Made by a program: the position numbers and the translations under genes
Origin: Gammaproteobacteria bacterium
GTDB taxonomy: Bacteria > Pseudomonadota > Gammaproteobacteria > Pseudomonadales > Pseudohongiellaceae
Assembly: GCA_008081045.1 (NCBI GenBank)
Contig: VMDC01000027.1
Location: 1 to 64,000 of the forward strand
Length of the DNA: 64,000 bases
Direction: 5' to 3'
The notes under the pieces: model-generated
What the model saw: the letters and a program-made list of their open reading frames with translations, nothing else
The model's database searches: none
What the model was told of the DNA's origin: nothing
In this document: piece by piece, positions 9,087 through 18,196 of the stretch
Position numbering within the stretch: position 1 is the stretch's first letter
How the letters are laid out: the number at the start of each line of letters is the position of its first letter

Positions 9087-10913
9087 CTACCAGCCAACCG
9101 CCTGACCATCTTTACGGTGATCCGATCCGGCCCGGTAAATGCCGTTGACCGGGTGGTCCTCGCTGATGCTTTCCGGTGTCATTTCGGGTAAAGGCAGCGA
9201 GGGGTCACGGGTGAAAAGAATCCCCTGATAACCGCCCACCCGGCCGCCATTCACGGAACGCACCTCGTGTCCTTTGGCCTCTAGCGATCTTCCCACCAGA
9301 CTGAAGAGATCGTGTTCCAGCGACAAAATATTGCTGCTCTGACTGTGCGTAAAGCGAGCCGCGTCAGTTGTCATCTGCACGTTCATGCCATGATCGATCA
9401 CGTTGACCATGTGCTGAGCATGCGTCTCTGGCTGCACCGCACCTCCCATATTGCCGAATGTCATTAGCGGCTGCCCGTCCTGCATCACCATCCCGGCAAT
9501 GATTGAATGGAACGGCCTTTTGCGGGGAGCCACGACATTCGGATGCGCTTCATCGACCGAGAACGCGACGCCGCGATTGTGCAGAATCATGCCGTAAGGC
9601 GGGATAGTGATACCGCTACCGTAGACTGAAAAAATACTGTGAATGAAGCTCACCATGTTGCCCCAGCGATCCGCTGTTGTCAGATAAATGGTACCGCCAT
9701 CGAGCCCGCCCTTGACGGAAGGTTCTGAAGCCAGGTCCATGTCAATCCGGTCACACAAACCAAGGGCATACTCTTTTGACAGCAGGCGATCCAGTGGTAC
9801 CTCAGAAAACAGAGGATCCGCGTTATAGGCCTGCAGGTCGGAGTAGGCCAGCTTCTTTGCCTCTACCATGAAGTGCCAGTAGTCGGGATTTGAAGGGCCA
9901 AGGGCTGCCAGATCCAGATTGTGGACAGGCGCGCACACTTCCAGGATATTCAGCATCTCCAGCGCTGCCCAACCCTGTCCGGGTGGAGGCAGCTGAAAAA
10001 TGTCATAACCGTGATAGCTGGTCGAAATAGGCTCAATCCACTCCGACTGAAAGGCAGCGAGATCCTCATGGGTCATGACACCGCCCTCTGACTGGATTTT
10101 CGTAATCAGGGCGTCGGCGATGTCGCCAGAGTAAAACGCCTCCCGCCCTTCCCGCTGAATCAGACGCAGGGCATCAGCCAGGCCGGGATTTCGGATGATG
10201 CTGTACAGCGCAGGCACTTCGCCCTCATCCAGAAATACAGCGGCGGAATCGGCATCCTGAAGCAGTTTGCTTTGCTGACTGACCAGATCATCATGCCGGC
10301 GCTCTGATTGCCCCCAGCCCTGCTCAGCGATGCGGGCAGCCCGTTCAAAGGTTTCGGCAAACCCCATTGTGCCAAACCGTTCCAGCAGCGCGTCATAACC
10401 GGAGACGGCACCCGGAACCGTTGCTGCGTTTACGCCACGACCCGGAACCTGATTCAGTCCCAGCTCCTCCTTGAAAAACTCAGGGGTCCAGCCGGCTGGC
10501 GCAAATCCAGCAGAATTCAGCGCATAGAGCTTTTGATCCTCAGCACTCCAGACCAGCGCGAACAGATCTCCCGCCAGCCCGGTGTCGTTCTGTGAAGTCA
10601 CATCAAGCACGGCCGCAGCGGCGACCGCCGCATCAATCGCATTGCCTCCCTGCTGAAGAATTTCCAGACCGGCCTGTGCCGCCAGTGGATCGCTGGTCGC
10701 CACAATCCCGTGACGCGCAATCACTTCAGAGCGGCCCTGGGCAAGCCACCCCTGTCCTCGGGAACCGGGCGCCGCCACGATATTGGCCGCGGGGTTGCGC
10801 ACTTTTTCTGAGGGAATACCAAACGCGTTGTCAGATTGGCCGAAGGCACCTGGCATGACAGCCCCGGCCGCAGCCAGAACCAGCGATTTAATCATAGGGT
10901 GGTTTAACATCAT
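9087..10913 (-). CDS. Gamma-glutamyltransferase family protein, secreted
   Basis: A 608-aa Ntn-hydrolase of the gamma-glutamyltransferase family with an N-terminal signal peptide (hydrophobic stretch ending VMPGAFGQ). It contains the typical early block ARHGIVATSDPLAAQAGLEIL and GGNAIDAAVAAAAVLDV. The autoprocessing site should be the Thr in LDGGTIYLTT, followed by ADRWGNMVSFIHS as in known small subunits. A late glycine loop TFGNMGG corresponds to the oxyanion region. Family members hydrolyse gamma-glutamyl bonds or, in some branches, acylated antibiotics; the substrate here is not clear. It follows a DUF3500 gene by 18 nt, so the two are probably cotranscribed. Confidence 0.9.
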   Translation of the reverse strand: MMLNHPMIKSLVLAAAGAVMPGAFGQSDNAFGIPSEKVRNPAANIVAAPGSRGQGWLAQGRSEVIARHGIVATSDPLAAQAGLEILQQGGNAIDAAVAAAAVLDVTSQNDTGLAGDLFALVWSAEDQKLYALNSAGFAPAGWTPEFFKEELGLNQVPGRGVNAATVPGAVSGYDALLERFGTMGFAETFERAARIAEQGWGQSERRHDDLVSQQSKLLQDADSAAVFLDEGEVPALYSIIRNPGLADALRLIQREGREAFYSGDIADALITKIQSEGGVMTHEDLAAFQSEWIEPISTSYHGYDIFQLPPPGQGWAALEMLNILEVCAPVHNLDLAALGPSNPDYWHFMVEAKKLAYSDLQAYNADPLFSEVPLDRLLSKEYALGLCDRIDMDLASEPSVKGGLDGGTIYLTTADRWGNMVSFIHSIFSVYGSGITIPPYGMILHNRGVAFSVDEAHPNVVAPRKRPFHSIIAGMVMQDGQPLMTFGNMGGAVQPETHAQHMVNVIDHGMNVQMTTDAARFTHSQSSNILSLEHDLFSLVGRSLEAKGHEVRSVNGGRVGGYQGILFTRDPSLPLPEMTPESISEDHPVNGIYRAGSDHRKDGQAVGW

Positions 10914-10931
10914 AAAAGTCGTCTTTACTGT

Positions 10932-12149
10932 TCAATGAGCCTGGGAGGCAAGGTGCTGCGCCAGCAAATCCTTGCCGTAATCGTTGCCGTTCGGCGTTCG
11001 AACCACCGTATGAATATGGTCTCTGGTGGGGACGCCCCGCTCATTCAGCATGAGCGTGCCGACAGGATTCTGGTGATCGAACTCAATCATGATTACAGGG
11101 CTGTGAATCCGGTAATAGAATACGGCGTCATCCTCGGTGGCACCGATCCAGGCAAAGAAGGTATCGTCCAGATGAGCCGCGATTTCCTCCATGGTGACGG
11201 CGGCATGGGGGTCCCGGAGATTGCCGATGTAGGCGCGAATCACTTCTAACAGAGCGAGGCGCTGGGAGCTCGTCAGATCAGCACCGGGAATGCCTTCATA
11301 ATCCTGCACTTTGTTGTCTGCATTGGCAGCCGCCATCGGATAATTGCGGGTCTTCTCCGAGCTCAGTGTTGCTCGGCCCTGCTGGTCCCTGTCCAGCGAC
11401 TGCATCAGCGCCAGACCAAGGTTCTGCTCGGGCTGCATGATGGTATTGCCGGCATATTTACCGGACTGCGCAGTCACCGGCTCGCCGCCCCAGAAGGCAG
11501 GTGTCATGACCACCTGATCACCCAGCACGAAAAAATTAATGACCAGATGATGCCCGTCCAACTGCCATCCCCAAGGCCCGTCAGCCGTTGGAATCCCCAT
11601 CATGGTGAGGTAGTACTTTTCCTCGCCATACCGAATCGGTTCGCCGTTCAGTTCGAACAGCGTTTGTTCCGTTCGCATGATCGCGCGCGTCTGCTCAAGC
11701 CCCTTGGCACTGAGCGATTGTTCAAGCAGATTCCAGGCAGCAGCTTTCTGCTCGGGATTCATCTCTTCGAGACTTACGCCCCGGCGGGGAAAGATTCCCA
11801 CATCCACATTTGACCAGTCCCGCCATTCGGGGTCGTCAATCGCAAAGTGGGTACGACTCAGATCGATGGTATTCAGGGTCGCCAAAAAAGCTTCCGCTGC
11901 AGAAAGAATTGCTTCAGTGCTCACTCCCGTGCTGCGAACGGGAAAGAGTCCGCCAATCTTGCCTGCGGAAGTCGTGACACCGACAAAGGGCTCGCCCATG
12001 GCCGCAGCCGTACCGCGGGAAAAGTTGCCTTTCTGGTTCAACAGATTGGCCGGATACTGAGACTGACTTAAACCAACCCCGGCACTCAAGGCGGTAGCGG
12101 CAATAACGGTCAGTCCCACAAGATGAGACAGGGATATTCGCATGGGCAA
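10932..12149 (-). CDS. DUF3500 secreted protein
   Basis: A 405-aa protein matching the DUF3500 family, whose function is unknown. It has a signal peptide (ends near SAGVGLSQS). Recognisable family blocks are GPWGWQLDGHHL, TPAFWGGEP and the C-terminal HIHTVVRTPNGNDYG. Several conserved His and Asp residues suggest metal binding, but that is inference. It precedes the gamma-glutamyltransferase-like gene in the same transcript. Confidence 0.85.
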   Translation of the reverse strand: MPMRISLSHLVGLTVIAATALSAGVGLSQSQYPANLLNQKGNFSRGTAAAMGEPFVGVTTSAGKIGGLFPVRSTGVSTEAILSAAEAFLATLNTIDLSRTHFAIDDPEWRDWSNVDVGIFPRRGVSLEEMNPEQKAAAWNLLEQSLSAKGLEQTRAIMRTEQTLFELNGEPIRYGEEKYYLTMMGIPTADGPWGWQLDGHHLVINFFVLGDQVVMTPAFWGGEPVTAQSGKYAGNTIMQPEQNLGLALMQSLDRDQQGRATLSSEKTRNYPMAAANADNKVQDYEGIPGADLTSSQRLALLEVIRAYIGNLRDPHAAVTMEEIAAHLDDTFFAWIGATEDDAVFYYRIHSPVIMIEFDHQNPVGTLMLNERGVPTRDHIHTVVRTPNGNDYGKDLLAQHLASQAH

Positions 12150-12248
12150 CTCTCTTGATGGAGCGTTTACTACGCAGGACTTACGAGGCTAACTGCTAAT
12201 CCCGTTAGCTGCAAGTCAAGAGGAGTCGCCGGCCGCAAGCAGAACCCG

Positions 12249-13625
12249 CTATTCCGCCATGACCCGCGCCAGCGCTTCTTCATCCCGCCACCGCTCGCCT
12301 CGCAGGCGGATGACGAACACGACCGCGATCGCAAAAATCAGCGCAACAAACGCCAGCCAGGCCACTTTGGGACCCAGTTCGAATACCCTGATAATGAAAT
12401 ATTGCGCTACCAGCATAGCCCAGTGGAGACTGACCGAGGCCACCATTAACCACCGCGTATCACCGGCGCCGCGCAGAACTCCCCCGGTGACCTGAATGAC
12501 TGCATCCGCCATCGCATAACTCGACAGACCCACCATCATAAAGCCGGCCAGATTTCGAATCTCAGTAAAATCGCCTTCCGGTGGCGCAAAGATTTCAACC
12601 AGAGGAAAGCGGAAGACAATATAAAGGCCAGCCAGCACGGCGGAGTAGGTCAGTCCGATGACAAATCCCGCCGTAACGACTTCGTCAGCGCGCTGCAGAT
12701 CGCGCGCACCGACAAATCGGCCAATCAGGCTGATCATACCGATGTTGAGTCCAATCAACGGCACAAAGGAGAGAAGATCCCAGTTGAACACAATCGCCGC
12801 TGAAGCACCCTCTACCACGCCATAAGACTGAAACATCAACAGGAACAAATTGAAGGCAGCAACGTTGAGAAACAACTCAACACCCGACGGAAACCCCAGC
12901 CGCAGAAACCGCTTGAGAATGCCTGTCTCCAGCGAAAAAGCTTCGATAACCGCAAACTCCTTACGATGAGTCCGCTCGAGGAAAAAACCCAGAAATAAAA
13001 GAAATGAGAAAATAGTGGCAACCATGGTGCTGATGCCAGCCCCGACAATCCCCAGGGCGGGAAAGCCGAAATGGCCGAACACCATGACATAGGCAAGGGG
13101 CACATTGAGAACCAGACCGCAGACGTCGCAGATCATGACCACTTTCGATCTTCCGATACCCGCAAAATAGGACGACAGGCAGATTTTGGCCAGAGTCACG
13201 ACAATTCCCAGCATCAGAATCTGGTAGTAGGTGCGCTCCAGTTCCACCTGCACGGGGTCGTGATCCATGGCAGAGAAAATATCTGAAACCAGAAAAGTAA
13301 TCGCCGCAAGAATAGGGATGCAGGCGACCGTCATGATCCAACCCTGGGTGACAACACGTGCGCATTTATGTTTTTCGCCCGCACCCAGGTATTGCGCAGC
13401 CAGCGCGTTGGCGTAGGAAAACAGTCCGGAAAAGAAACAGAACGAAAAGAAACAGGCCACACCACCGCCGAGCGCTGCCGCCATATGCACCGGGTCGATC
13501 TGCGACATGAAATAACGGTCGGTAAAGATCATCACCGCGAAGGCGCCCTGCGAAATCACCATAGGCAAGGCGATCTCAAGTAACTCCCGCAGTGTGTCTG
13601 CGTTGAAATTAAGGCGCGCTAACAT
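12249..13625 (-). CDS. MATE family multidrug/metabolite efflux transporter
   Basis: A 458-aa inner-membrane protein with about twelve hydrophobic segments and the two-lobe arrangement of MATE exporters. It begins LRELLEIALPMVISQGAFAVMIFTDRYFMS, a typical MATE first helix. The second lobe starts near LRLGFPSGVELFLNV. These transporters export cationic drugs or organic compounds using Na+ or H+ gradients. A GAGG site lies about 12 nt before the ATG. The gene stands about 100 bp from the DUF3500 gene, with an imperfect hairpin between them (12188-12209), so cotranscription is uncertain. Confidence 0.9.
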   Translation of the reverse strand: MLARLNFNADTLRELLEIALPMVISQGAFAVMIFTDRYFMSQIDPVHMAAALGGGVACFFSFCFFSGLFSYANALAAQYLGAGEKHKCARVVTQGWIMTVACIPILAAITFLVSDIFSAMDHDPVQVELERTYYQILMLGIVVTLAKICLSSYFAGIGRSKVVMICDVCGLVLNVPLAYVMVFGHFGFPALGIVGAGISTMVATIFSFLLFLGFFLERTHRKEFAVIEAFSLETGILKRFLRLGFPSGVELFLNVAAFNLFLLMFQSYGVVEGASAAIVFNWDLLSFVPLIGLNIGMISLIGRFVGARDLQRADEVVTAGFVIGLTYSAVLAGLYIVFRFPLVEIFAPPEGDFTEIRNLAGFMMVGLSSYAMADAVIQVTGGVLRGAGDTRWLMVASVSLHWAMLVAQYFIIRVFELGPKVAWLAFVALIFAIAVVFVIRLRGERWRDEEALARVMAE

Positions 13626-13955
13626 ACGGGATGCAATTGCCTCGCGTGAGTTCGGTTTGGACTGGACTGTTGCCGATTACACACCCGGAGATGATCGGCC
13701 GGCGACCCTGATCGCGCTGTCGAAGGAGAGTGCGCAGCATGACCTCAGGGAGAAGAACCCGACGAACCTGACTCAGCGGCCCCGAGCGGAGCGCATGGTA
13801 CGCCAATCCATCCGGCATGACAAATGCCTGCAGCGAGCCCTGCAGGCGTCTTATTGGTCGCGCTCGGCGGCACGCCAACTTGCTGAACCGGCTTTTGCAC
13901 TCAAGCCCATTCATTGGCAAACTCTTTGGCTTCTGTTCACCCGGAGAACCAATCC
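13626..13955. other. Intergenic region between divergent MATE and NIPSNAP genes
   Basis: About 330 bp separate the MATE start (minus) from the NIPSNAP-protein start (plus). Open frames here on both strands have no recognisable protein features and look like chance frames in GC-rich DNA. It should hold both promoters; I could not pick convincing -35/-10 pairs and see no RNA gene. Confidence 0.4.
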
Positions 13956-14954
13956 ATGCAAGCCATTGTCCGAGTGCTAGCCGGGATCGGAATGATCGTG
14001 GCAGCAGACCTTGCCTGTGCGCAGAACGACGTGCCGGTTCGGAACGAAACGCTGCGCGCAGACGGCCGCGAAGTCATCATGATGCGGCACGCCTACCTCG
14101 ACGAGGGAAGCTATGACTACTGGTATCAGCAAAGCGCCACCGGGGTCTGGCCGTGGTTTGAACGGCTTGGCGCCCGCATCCTCGGTGATTTCGAAATCAT
14201 TTACCCGCTGAGTGAAGACCAGACTCCGGGTCAGGATGAGGCTCTGCGTTTCGCGCGCTATGCCAGCTACGAACACTGGCAGGCAACCCGGAGTGGTCAG
14301 AGCGTTGGAGATACCGGCGGATCCCTGCGTCTGGCCGGTAACGGGGGACTCAGCGATGCCAGCGCAAGCGCCTTGCGCAATCGCCGCGGGGTTCAGCAGG
14401 GCTCACGCGGCGGCCTGTTCCTGCAGGGTTTTATGGCTCAGACCCGCCCTGTTTACCTGCCCGGCACCGGCGAGCGCTTCGAAGCAGTTTCTGCGGGGGC
14501 AGCCGACAGCGTCAGGGCGGTGCGCTCGGCCGCCGCGCTGCCGGGCGAGCCGGTTCTGGGACTCGAGTATAGGCAGATACAGAAAGGCAGTTTTACGCAG
14601 TACCATCAGATCACCCGGGACCAGCTGTATCCCTATCTTGAGAAAATCGGCGTCAGACCCGTCGGACAGTGGCAGGTGCTTTACCTGCCGAACAGCAGTG
14701 CTGAAGAGCATTCGGATTACGACGAGGTATACACGCTGACACACTATGCGAGCCTTGCGCATTATCAGGCGGTCCGATCTGATCCGGCCGCACTCGGTGG
14801 GGATGGCCCGGATTTTCAGACCATGGCGGCCGGAGTAGACGCGCTGGAAAGTCTGAGCCTGCAAAGCAGTACCGAATTCCTTCGGGGCCCGCTGTTCGGC
14901 AGTCCACCGGTCCATGCGCCGCCCGAGCCCGGCACCTACCGTCTCGCAGATTGA
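13956..14954 (+). CDS. Secreted protein with two NIPSNAP-like domains
   Basis: A 332-aa exported protein; the start at MQAIVRVLAG gives a clean signal peptide ending DLACAQN. Two dimeric alpha/beta-barrel (NIPSNAP-like) domains are visible. The first covers MMRHAYLDEGSYDYWY through FARYASYEHWQATR. The second covers LEYRQIQKGSFTQYHQ through LTHYASLAHYQAVR. Both carry the W/Y-rich helix and the ASYEHW-type ending common to the family. NIPSNAP proteins have no established enzymatic role. The domain duplication plus export is unusual. A possible terminator follows at 14963-15010. Confidence 0.75.
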   Translation: MQAIVRVLAGIGMIVAADLACAQNDVPVRNETLRADGREVIMMRHAYLDEGSYDYWYQQSATGVWPWFERLGARILGDFEIIYPLSEDQTPGQDEALRFARYASYEHWQATRSGQSVGDTGGSLRLAGNGGLSDASASALRNRRGVQQGSRGGLFLQGFMAQTRPVYLPGTGERFEAVSAGAADSVRAVRSAAALPGEPVLGLEYRQIQKGSFTQYHQITRDQLYPYLEKIGVRPVGQWQVLYLPNSSAEEHSDYDEVYTLTHYASLAHYQAVRSDPAALGGDGPDFQTMAAGVDALESLSLQSSTEFLRGPLFGSPPVHAPPEPGTYRLAD

Positions 14955-14962
14955 GGTCGGCC

Positions 14963-15010
14963 CGCCCATGGTGACGCTTGCGAAATCCCGGCGGACGCCA
15001 TGGGCGCAGT
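14963..15010 (+). terminator. Possible terminator hairpin after the NIPSNAP gene
   Basis: A perfect 9-bp inverted repeat CGCCCATGG / CCATGGGCG (14963-14971 and 14998-15006) is followed by CAGTTTT. The 26-nt loop is long and the T-run short, so this is only a candidate. Confidence 0.4.
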
Positions 15011-15099
15011 TTTACCCAGCAATTTGATCTTCCATGAGGATTTCATAATCTGAACCATCGCCTATAATAGGGTCGACCTTGATTCCCGGAACCCTAACG

Positions 15100-15615
15100 A
15101 TGATGACAACTGTCTTCCCCAGAATGGTCGGCCTGCCCGGCATGCTGAAGAGCCTCTTGGGCGTGTTTGCTTTCTCCTGCCTGCTTGCTGCCAAGGCGGG
15201 CGCACAGTCGATTGAAGACATCACCCTGAATGTCTACAAGGAGCCCACCTGCGGCTGCTGCGTCGGCTGGATTGAACACATGGACGCACGAGGCTATTCC
15301 TCCACCGTTCACCACCCCCGGAATATCAGCCTCGTCAAAGCGGAGCTGGGCCTGAAGCCTGAATGGACTTCCTGCCACACTGCGGTTACCCATGAAGGAT
15401 TTATCTTCGAGGGTCACATCCCGGAGAAGTTTATCGCGCAGTTTCTGGCAGCTCCGCCCGAAGGCGCGATGGGTCTTGCGGTTCCGGGGATGCCGATCGG
15501 CGGTCCGGGGATGGAAATGGGCAATCGCTTCACGCCATACGACATACTGCTTATCAACAAAGACGGCAGCCATTCCGTTTTCGCGAGTATCAAAAGCGCT
15601 GCTGAACAACACTGA
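15100..15615 (+). CDS. DUF411 domain protein, exported
   Basis: A 171-aa exported protein of the DUF411 family (signal peptide ending near AKAGAQS). The family core is YKEPTCGCCVGWIEHM, with a CxCC motif, followed by SCHTAVTHEGFIFEGHIPEKFI. DUF411 genes are often found with copper-handling genes and the Cys cluster suggests metal binding; a role in copper or other metal handling is inference, and no other copper gene is adjacent. A compact hairpin GTGCCC/GGGCAC lies just after the stop (15619-15634) without a clear T-run. Confidence 0.8.
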   Translation: MMTTVFPRMVGLPGMLKSLLGVFAFSCLLAAKAGAQSIEDITLNVYKEPTCGCCVGWIEHMDARGYSSTVHHPRNISLVKAELGLKPEWTSCHTAVTHEGFIFEGHIPEKFIAQFLAAPPEGAMGLAVPGMPIGGPGMEMGNRFTPYDILLINKDGSHSVFASIKSAAEQH

Positions 15616-15702
15616 CAAGTGCCCTACCGGGCACGTCTTCGATCTTGCACCAGCCTCCGGCTTTGACCGGGAACAAACGCCAGAGGCGGGACAGCCGGTC
15701 GC

Positions 15703-17373
15703 TCAAATTTCGTTGCGGCGTGCGGCCTGACTGATCAGTTCACCGGCACGAAATGCCAGCGCCATAATGGTCATGGTGGGTTGACCGCGGCCTGAGGTCA
15801 CCAGTGAACTGCCGTCGCACATGAAGAGATTCGGCACGTCGTGCGCCCGGTTCATGGCATCAACCACGGACGAGTCGGGATCATTGCCCATCCGGCAGGT
15901 TCCAAGCAGATGCACATTGCCTTCCTGCCCGTCGCGTTCGTAGTGACCCACTATGTTGCTGGCGCCTGCTACCTCCATCATTTCAACCGTCTTCTCGTAG
16001 AACCAGCGCATCGTTTCAATGTCGTCAGGATGGTCCATATAGGTTGTCCGAATCGCAGGACGCCCGAATTTGTCTTTAACCGTGGGGTCCAGGGTGATGT
16101 TGTTGGTACTCAGTGGCAGGGAGGTCGTGTGACCGTCGAAGGCCGCTACATGGGAGAACTGGTACGCAAGATCCGCCTTGAATTCACTGCCCCAGGTGGG
16201 TGTACCAAACGCAGGAGCGGCCGTGAGCGCAAAGCCCATCGGAGCACCACGAGAAGGATGTCGCCCGTCGATACCGCCGCCGCCATAAAACCCCAGAGAC
16301 GGGTCGAGCTCATAGAAATCATGGACAACGCGAGTCGCCGGCACGCTCTTATAAGCATTAACCGGTTCGTCGAACAGACCCATCACGGTACTGTATCCGT
16401 TAAACATCAGGTTCTTACCCACCATACCCGAGGAGTTGGCCAGGCCATCCGGATGCTGGGCTGATTCTGACATCAGCAATAACCGGGGCGTTTCCGATCC
16501 GTTGGCGCAGAGCACGACCGCTTTTGCGCGCTGAGCCTGCTCTACCCCGTCTGCATCCCAGTAAACAACCTCAGTCGCCCGCCCCTGCTCATTGGTATTC
16601 ACCCGGTGTACGGTGCAGTGGGTTCGTAGCTCGCAGTTTCCCGTAGCAAGAGCCACAGGGATCACAGTCACCAGCGAGGAGGATTTTGCGTTGACCTCAC
16701 ACCCATACCCATTACAAAAACCACAGTGAATGCACCCCGGCCGACCATTATGAGGCTGAGACAAAATCGCCACAGGGGCCGGATAGGGGTTGAGGCCCAT
16801 CGCCTTCGCAGCCCGCTCGAGCAAGACATCTGAGCCCTTGATCGGCATGGGCGGACAGGGATACTCGCGAGTGCGAGGCGGGTCCCAGGGCCCCTGCAAT
16901 CCGGACACGCCGACTTCCCAGTCTACTTTCGTATAGTAAGGCTCCAGATCCGAATAGGTGATGGGCCAATCGCTGAAGTTGGTACCGGCAATCGGGCCGC
17001 GCACGCTGGCTTCGACAAAATCAATTGGTCGGAACCGCCAGAAATTGCCGGAGTAATGCATACTGCTGCCACCCACATTGTGCGCATAACCACAAACCAT
17101 TTCACGCTCTTCGGCCACGTCGCTTTCGAACTTTCGAAAAGTCTGGGGGTAACCCTGACTGCGCCCCCAGGTCAGCTCGAGGTTGTGGTCATATCCCCAC
17201 TCATCGTGGTGGAAATCCGCGGCCTTGAGGTGAGGACCCTGTTCCAGCAAAACGACGGAGTGGCCAGCAGTTGAAAGCTCCTTGGCCATAACACCGCCCG
17301 CCGCTCCGGAACCGACAATCACAAAATCCACTTCTTCTCGGGTGGGGAAACTGGGAAAAACGGCTTCAGCCAC
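15703..17373 (-). CDS. GMC family oxidoreductase (gluconate 2-dehydrogenase-type large subunit)
   Basis: A 556-aa FAD-dependent dehydrogenase. The Rossmann motif VIVGSGAAGGVMAKEL is at residues 18-33, and the C-terminal GMC block has His in GNVHLLGTCRMG followed by GQPTMTIMALAFRAGE. A Cys cluster at 214, 217, 220 and 225 (CIHCGFCNGYGC) could hold an iron-sulphur centre, as the different Cys set of bacterial FAD-glucose dehydrogenase does. It would be exported by piggyback with the Tat-signal small subunit encoded immediately upstream (2-nt gap). Likely oxidises a polyol or sugar in the periplasm. No cytochrome subunit gene is adjacent. Confidence 0.92.
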   Translation of the reverse strand: MAEAVFPSFPTREEVDFVIVGSGAAGGVMAKELSTAGHSVVLLEQGPHLKAADFHHDEWGYDHNLELTWGRSQGYPQTFRKFESDVAEEREMVCGYAHNVGGSSMHYSGNFWRFRPIDFVEASVRGPIAGTNFSDWPITYSDLEPYYTKVDWEVGVSGLQGPWDPPRTREYPCPPMPIKGSDVLLERAAKAMGLNPYPAPVAILSQPHNGRPGCIHCGFCNGYGCEVNAKSSSLVTVIPVALATGNCELRTHCTVHRVNTNEQGRATEVVYWDADGVEQAQRAKAVVLCANGSETPRLLLMSESAQHPDGLANSSGMVGKNLMFNGYSTVMGLFDEPVNAYKSVPATRVVHDFYELDPSLGFYGGGGIDGRHPSRGAPMGFALTAAPAFGTPTWGSEFKADLAYQFSHVAAFDGHTTSLPLSTNNITLDPTVKDKFGRPAIRTTYMDHPDDIETMRWFYEKTVEMMEVAGASNIVGHYERDGQEGNVHLLGTCRMGNDPDSSVVDAMNRAHDVPNLFMCDGSSLVTSGRGQPTMTIMALAFRAGELISQAARRNEI

Positions 17374-17375
17374 AG

Positions 17376-17951
17376 CTATTCACCTCGCTCTGCGTAATCT
17401 GCATCATAAAATCCGTAGGGCGCAGACCAGGCCCCGCGATCCTCGTAACCTATGAGCTGGTAGCCGACTTTATCCCGGTTACCCCCATACCGTGGCAGCG
17501 AAAATGTGCCGGCTATGGTGAGATATCGCATGGTGGCAAAAAACGGCGTCTGCTCATTGTCACGCAGAAGCTGATCCTGCTGAGCTTCGGTGAGCTCGTG
17601 GATAGGGCGCCCGCCAGTTGTTAACTGCCCGCGCAGCGCGCCAAGCCCTTCTCTGAGTAAGGCCAGCTGCGAGGCCCGTCTGGCCTCGGCAAAGATAGTG
17701 TCGAGAAAATAAATCACGCCAGCCTCGGTGGCTCCGGGCGTGTCATCGGTCGGTATGATGCGAGCCGCAATCGCAGTCAGATCAGCCGCCTCGTCCGCCT
17801 CGAATACCCGAAAGCCCGCCCCCTGCTCGAGAGCCTGCTGCGAGCGCTGGCAAGCACTGAGGATGACAGGCAGCGACAGCGCCAGAAAGGATCCTTTCGC
17901 CACCGTGGCTGAATCCATGAGAAAGCTTCTTCGGGACCGGGAAACAGACAA
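17376..17951 (-). CDS. Gluconate 2-dehydrogenase subunit 3 family protein
   Basis: The 191-aa small subunit that accompanies GMC dehydrogenases. The N-terminus carries a Tat-type signal (SRRSFLMD) and a lipobox-like LSAC, so it may be a Tat-exported lipoprotein that anchors and carries the catalytic subunit across the membrane. The family core includes ADLTAIAARIIPTDDTPGATEAGVIYFLD and a C-terminal YQLIGYEDRGAW. First gene of the pair. Confidence 0.9.
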   Translation of the reverse strand: MSVSRSRRSFLMDSATVAKGSFLALSLPVILSACQRSQQALEQGAGFRVFEADEAADLTAIAARIIPTDDTPGATEAGVIYFLDTIFAEARRASQLALLREGLGALRGQLTTGGRPIHELTEAQQDQLLRDNEQTPFFATMRYLTIAGTFSLPRYGGNRDKVGYQLIGYEDRGAWSAPYGFYDADYAERGE

Positions 17952-18196
17952 AACAACTCACTCCGGGCAACGTTTGCCGTAGCTCATACCATACAAGTCA
18001 GCCATGCTACCACGGCGCCCACTGAGCTGGCGACAGACCCTCATTGGCCCGATTCAGCACCGTGCAATCAGGCAACTGCCCCCTACCATTCAGCAGGGTG
18101 TCACGGCTCTCGCCCGCCCGATGTAGGCCTTCTGACCGCCGTTTGCGACACGCCCGGTTGAGGTTACCGCTGCCCATGCCGCGTCTCGCCTGCAGA

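Noticed and set aside
12186-12211. Hairpin between the DUF3500 and MATE genes as a terminator
   Set aside because: The GCTAAC/GTTAGC stem is only 6 bp with a 10-nt loop and has no T-run.
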